From NCBI GenBank assembly GCA_964023275.1, contig OZ029916.1:18858686-18922685 (forward strand): DNA of 64,000 bases, given 5' to 3'. A program made the position numbers and the translations under genes. The first letter of the stretch is position 1; every line of letters begins with the position of its first letter. Below are positions 59,570 through 64,000 of the stretch, piece after piece. The DNA is from Norana najaformis (taxonomy: Eukaryota; Annelida; Clitellata; Crassiclitellata; Hormogastridae). Under the pieces are notes generated by a model. The model saw only the letters and a list, made by a program, of their open reading frames with translations. It searched no databases and was not told the DNA's origin.

Positions 59570-61535
59570 CACATAGGGGCCTACGCGTGAACCAAAAGAT
59601 GACAAGGCAAACAATCTGCGTCCCCAATATCTAAGCTAAATTTCGGAAATTAAAAAAGCATAATTACTATTTTGCTCCCTCAATTTGTGCTACCTCAGCC
59701 CTAAACTCGGGGATCACTGTCCCCTCCCCAATTATTTTCACGACTCTGTCACCGTTAGTCGTCTTCTGGTTTAAGAGAGGACAATCTTTCCCTGCGTGGT
59801 ATACTGCTTGACTATGACTCGCCATTTGACATGACACAACGGGATTTTGACTATGCAGACGCTAGCTGAAGTGATAAAGGCGACTTTATTTTGCAATCTG
59901 CCACTCCCTACCGGTATGTAAAATATGGAGTTTCCCAACTCCCAACTCGTCACCTGAAAAAAAATATATAATTTCATGTTTTTAAGTTAAGAATTTGTAT
60001 TTTTAGTTGGGCCTACCATATATTTCAGTTAAGGGAGAGAATTTTGTTTATCACTAAGACTTAGACATATTTGTTACCATGTTCGCATTGTGTCTTTGTG
60101 TGAGCCTATAATCTGCATTTGGCGCAGGCCTATGTATTTATATCGTGCCTATCGTTCTTTCGTTTTCGTCGCTGCTGCCAGTTTCTTTGTTTCGATCGGC
60201 TTCTTATCGTCTAGCCCCCTCGTGTGAGTCAGTCTGATTCGATGGCGTCAAGTCCAAGTCCTGACTCTGACGCCTACAGGTTAGGTGTGACGTTCGTGCA
60301 CTTTCGTAAAGTGCTAAATGTTGCTTAACTTTTGTTCTAACACTTACGGATCTGGGTTTTCCGACATCGTGAAGACCAGGAGCTTCCAGTAAAGGTGCTA
60401 CAACGAACTCCAGTTCACAAAAATTCCGTTACCATATTAAAATGCAAAGGTGACCTATAATTTTGTGTAGGGGAAGTAGCCTAAGTAGGCCCAAGCGTTC
60501 AGTTGGAGCATGGGCGCCCGCACGTTGAGGCAAGCAGGCAACTTGCCCCCTAGATGTTCAATCTAAACATGTAAACTTAAGCATATAATTGATTTCAAAT
60601 AATTAAAATCGGTTACACCAACATCTGGTTTCCTTGTTTACTATCTTATATAAGCAATGTTTGGTAAAACGCATGATCGATGGCTGTAACTTGCTATCAC
60701 GCTAGCTTTCAGCATCAGGAGTGACATTTCCTTTCTTACGATATTCTGTAAATACCTAGGAGCACTGAAACAGGATTATCAGTTAACAGTTGATGTTGAC
60801 AAATTATAATAGGGATAAGCGTGACAAGGAGTTTGACACAGCTGACTAGATGCTGGATTAAGTTACGGGTGTGTTTGATATTTGCTCCGAGTATATGTAA
60901 GCCCTATGTGTATATGTGCATATATAGAGCCGATATATGCAGGAACCATATGGAACCAATTTGTTACTGGAGTATGTTTTAGTATAGTTCGAGCGTCCTC
61001 GAAAAGTCATCAATGGAACTTACACTTCTAGTTGAAATCCAGTTTGACCTTTTGACACTAGCAGACTAGGTCTATTGATGATGATGCCAGGTGACAGATG
61101 AGGAAGAAGATAAGACGAAGGCCGAATAGTGAGTGCGGCTTCTCTCTGCCACCTTTAAACAGTCATCCATTTGTAAACTAATGACACCAACAACATATGT
61201 TTTCTGTTAAGTGTCAGACAAGCGTGTTGGGAATTGGGCCGATTAGAGCAGTCACGAATTTAAACACTGGGACTCTTAACAGGGACACTATGCCGAGTCT
61301 CATCGAATAGAAGTCTTTTATTATTTAACTGAAACGTAACTTAGACCGAAAGTAAAGTTCAACAGCAGTTCAGCAGCCTGGCAGTTCGGCTCAGTCTTTC
61401 TCTCGGTCTCTATTGTTCTGACTAAACGAGTCACTTTCCCCCTTTTTAAACTAGTTTGACACTCCCTCGATCGAGTCTTGCATTTCACCAGTAAACTGTT
61501 TGGCACTCCCGCACATCAGGTGAGTGTCCAAATTT
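59570..61535. other. Non-genic stretch
   Basis: AT-rich intergenic or intronic DNA with no recognisable family, RNA gene or extended repeat. Confidence 0.5.
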
Positions 61536-61538
61536 CTC

Positions 61539-61840
61539 GCCGATGGCGAGTGGATAGTGTGATGGACTGTAAATGGAAAAGCCAGGAGTTTGAATTCCTG
61601 CCAGGGCAGAAATTTATTTCGAGATTTCAGCTCTACTTTCCCCCAGCCAACTCAGTCATAATTAGTACACTGACCAAACATACACTGTCCATGGGAAGAT
61701 CAGATGGCGAGGGAGATGACTGACTACCTGCCCACATTTGCCGAGGTTAAGAAATACGAAGTCGCTAACACTTCGTACCCCTGGCTGCCTCTCAGAGCTA
61801 GCTTAAGGGACTGCTGCTCTTCTTCTGCTTCTGTATATTC
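61539..61840 (+). repeat. Complete tRNA-derived SINE with R6 tail
   Basis: Head gcgagtggatagtgtgatgg and B-box ggagtttgaattcc at 61549-61605, a middle section, then the R6 tail (gaagtcgctaacactt, agagctagcttaaggga) ending ctgctcttcttctg. Shows that R6 at 46660 is a SINE tail. Confidence 0.75.
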
Positions 61841-62288
61841 GCCGGTCCGTCGGGTCTCGACCGGACCACAGTGCGAATGCTTAACACTATACGTTGCAAC
61901 ACAGGGTAGGATTTACGATGTAGACCCATGCTCAAATTCCTGCAAAAGTTTCATTTGTAATGGTTCCAGCTAATTTCTGCACCGGGCCACACCCGACTCA
62001 TAAGGAAGACGTGGGCTATACTTTTAGCCTTTGCGGTGTAATTGTGGCTTCATGAACTTCAGCTAACCTCTTACCTGTAGGGGCCTACCGAATAATAGGG
62101 CCTATAACAATATCTAGAGCATGGTGTGATTTGTAGGGGTGGGCAACTCCCTCACTAGTTCAAACGATCTACCAGTGCCACTGACGATACATTTCATGCA
62201 TTTAATTCCTACATTAGGCTAGATCTTTCATTACTGCTGCCGACCAAACATCGCGCCCTATCTACCCCACCAGCAATGTCATGCAGCC

Positions 62289-62353
62289 TATGTAAGACAT
62301 ATGACGCCCACATGACAATATTCCCATGTGGGCTATAATATATGTCTTACATA
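62289..62353 (+). ncRNA. 65-nt hairpin, microRNA-precursor-like
   Basis: Left arm tatgtaagacatat plus gcccacatg pairs with catgtgggc plus atatgtcttacata: 14 and 9 base pairs around a 3/6 internal loop, with a 10-nt terminal loop. It lies about 115 bp upstream of the Ig gene exon. It could equally be a palindromic repeat. Confidence 0.25.
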
Positions 62354-62467
62354 TAACGTTGCTTTTGGAGTAAGGGGACGTGTCCCATCCGTCCCCGATA
62401 GACACGCCTCTGTCTATTATATCCCGTATATGCAAATTTAATCTGGTCTGTTCGCTTGTATTTACAG

Positions 62468-62890
62468 ATTTTCAAGTAGCGCTAAATAAATTCAGCAGAG
62501 CATAGACGGCGTTCAACGTCAGCCTGACTCGCGTCGTCTGGAGGAGTGCTATGCTATTTTAGCGGCTTGGAGAATCAGACTGAGCCGCAAAAATGAGCGT
62601 TCCTCCGAAATTTCTCAAGAAGCCGTCTCTGAAGCAGGAAGGCACTTCCGTTGTCTTCAACTGCGAAATCGAGGCATCGCCGGCGCCAACGATCACGTGG
62701 TATCGGGGAGATGCTAAGCTCGAATCTTCAGAACGACTTGTGGTAAAGTCAGAGGCTGTACCCGGGACAAAAAAGTTTGTACTCTCTCTAGTCATACAAA
62801 ATGTCGGCGCGGAAGACTCTGGGTCCTACAAAGTGGAAGCGAAAAATCCGTCGGGCCAAATGGCTGCCAATGTCAACTTAAATCTCCAAG
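62468..62890 (+). CDS. First coding exon of an I-set Ig-domain protein (titin/twitchin/obscurin-like), partial
   Basis: ATG at 62593; an in-frame TGA at 62581 fixes this start. The exon probably begins at 62468 (acceptor cttgtatttacag) or at 62563 (acceptor gctattttag), so the first part is 5' UTR. The 99 codons encode one I-set Ig domain: MSVPPKFLKKPSLKQEGTSV (A-B strands), FNCEIEASPAPTITWYRGDA (B-strand Cys, C-strand Trp), then LVIQNVGAEDSGSYKVEAKN (E-F strands). The usual F-strand Cys is Val (YKVEA), as in some muscle Ig domains. It ends in phase 1 at donor ccaag/gtagtg (62891) and continues beyond the window. PPKFxxKP openings and this layout suggest giant muscle or cytoskeletal proteins; the exact member cannot be named. 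Confidence 0.85.
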
Positions 62891-63430
62891 GTAGTGCAAC
62901 CTACAAACAATTGAACAAAGAATTCATTTCAAATGTGTCTTATAGTTCATTAGGTACTACATTTAAATCAGTTTAGCAGTGACCATCGACTGATGCCTTG
63001 TGCATTATTACAGTGGCGCTGTAGAAGTGATTTAGATTAGATTAGACCTATCTTCGTTCCATGCTCACCCCTAACACTAGTTGACGTTGCATGCGATCAG
63101 TGGTGCCCTTTAGGGCCTACCCAACCAGTGTTGGGCTCTCGGGCCTTTTCAGTTGCTGGTCTAAAGCTTTGGAATTCACTGCCCAGTTCCTTTCGTTCTG
63201 CCAGTTCTTTGATGTGATTCAGGTATAAACTTAAGACACATCTCTTTCAACTTGCTTACTTCCTGTAGCCTGGCTTCTGGTTTCTGTGACCTAATGGATA
63301 TTGACCTGGGTTCTCCAACAGTTTATGATTTTTGACTGCAGTTTTGACTTGAAGCGACCATGGACTGAAGCCTTTGGGATTATGATAGCGGCGCCACAGA
63401 AGTCTTTAGATTAGATTACATGAAGATTTT
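62891..63430 (+). mobile_element. Two LINE 3' ends in the Ig gene's first intron
   Basis: At 62975-63045 and 63340-63415 the same 3' tail occurs (accatggactgaagcctt-like, then cagaagtctttagattagat). The second is preceded by KLWNSLPSSFR and YKLKTHLFQLAYFL (63172-63270), the C-terminus of a CR1/L2-like reverse transcriptase with one internal stop. The tails end in ATTAG units. Confidence 0.75.
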
Positions 63431-64000
63431 TGGTAAGAGCAAGATGCAAAGAAAATTCAATCATACAATGTCTCTTTTGAATCGCAAACTATTACATAGG
63501 AAGAAGACCACTTTTCTGTTGATGCTCACTGTCCTTGACAGGATGGCAGAAAGGCATTGTTAAATAAACTATCAGCGATGACAGCCCTGTCTATCTGTAC
63601 AGTCCCTACCAAAAACCATGTACATTTACATTTATTTACATTTAAACAGAGGTCGCTGTGTGTGTAGTTGCTGGGTAACAATCCTGTGTCACAACGAAGA
63701 TCATTAGCATCCTCCTCTTCCTTTATCCAGGCTTGGGACTCGCACCACTCAAGTATGGCAGTGGCAGAGTTTCAGAGATTGCTGAATCATTGATCACAGT
63801 GTATAGTTATTTATAGTTACTGCCCAATGAAAGTTTGGATTATTGCTCGATTAGGGCAGAAGAGAGCAGACAACGAAATAGGTGCTGACAACAGAAAGAC
63901 GTGATACAGACTGTTATTTTAAAACTATTCATGACTTACAATATTTCAATAATTTAATTCATTTTGATTTCTGGATTAAAGTATTTTTGATAAGTAGAAT
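63431..64000. other. Intron of the Ig gene, to window end
   Basis: AT-rich. No second exon of the Ig protein recognised before the window ends. Confidence 0.5.

Overview
This window is nuclear DNA from an animal, most likely an aquatic bilaterian invertebrate. The evidence is two protein-coding genes broken by GT-AG introns, large AT-rich introns, many tRNA-derived SINEs, degraded non-LTR (LINE) 3' ends, and abundant micro- and minisatellites. There are no bacterial operons, IS elements, rRNA genes or convincing functional tRNA genes. The phylum cannot be fixed from the sequence alone.

The main content is one gene on the + strand: a vesicular glutamate transporter (VGLUT, SLC17 family of the major facilitator superfamily). 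Eleven coding exons run from 7149 to the stop codon at 36239-36241. They encode about 565 residues with all twelve expected membrane segments. Nearly every exon join is in phase. The short fourth exon (21740-21827) is easily missed because it lies in a frame hidden by another ORF. The start-codon exon was not found and lies upstream, possibly outside the window. The exon 1/exon 2 join does not fit a simple GT-AG rule. The introns hold most of the unusual DNA: a 16-bp pyrimidine minisatellite (8.3-8.6 kb), a 1.85-kb, almost perfect 27-bp minisatellite with two alternating unit types (15.6-17.5 kb), a cluster of promoter-like motifs (13.3-13.55 kb), SINEs, and a TTAC microsatellite touching the exon 11 acceptor.

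From 36.2 to 62.4 kb I see no recognisable gene. The stretch contains interspersed repeats (several with relatives inside the VGLUT introns), simple repeats, a 545-bp element with 13-bp inverted ends and a 16-bp tandem array, and a G-rich, quadruplex-prone tract. Two short ORFs, one here and one at 4.56 kb, look like secreted peptides behind good splice acceptors; both are weak candidates.

At 62.47-62.89 kb a second + strand gene begins. Its first coding exon encodes one I-set immunoglobulin domain of the titin/twitchin/obscurin type, starts at an ATG preceded by an in-frame stop, and splices out of the window. Its first intron has taken in at least two LINE 3' ends.

The two genes show no functional link. 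One is a synaptic vesicle glutamate loader and the other probably a muscle or cytoskeletal Ig protein. The best leads are the Asp in place of the mammalian VGLUT2 His128, the odd exon 1-2 junction, the two-state 27-bp array, the pair of 293-bp repeats differing only by transitions, and the overrepresented palindrome TAGGCCTA.
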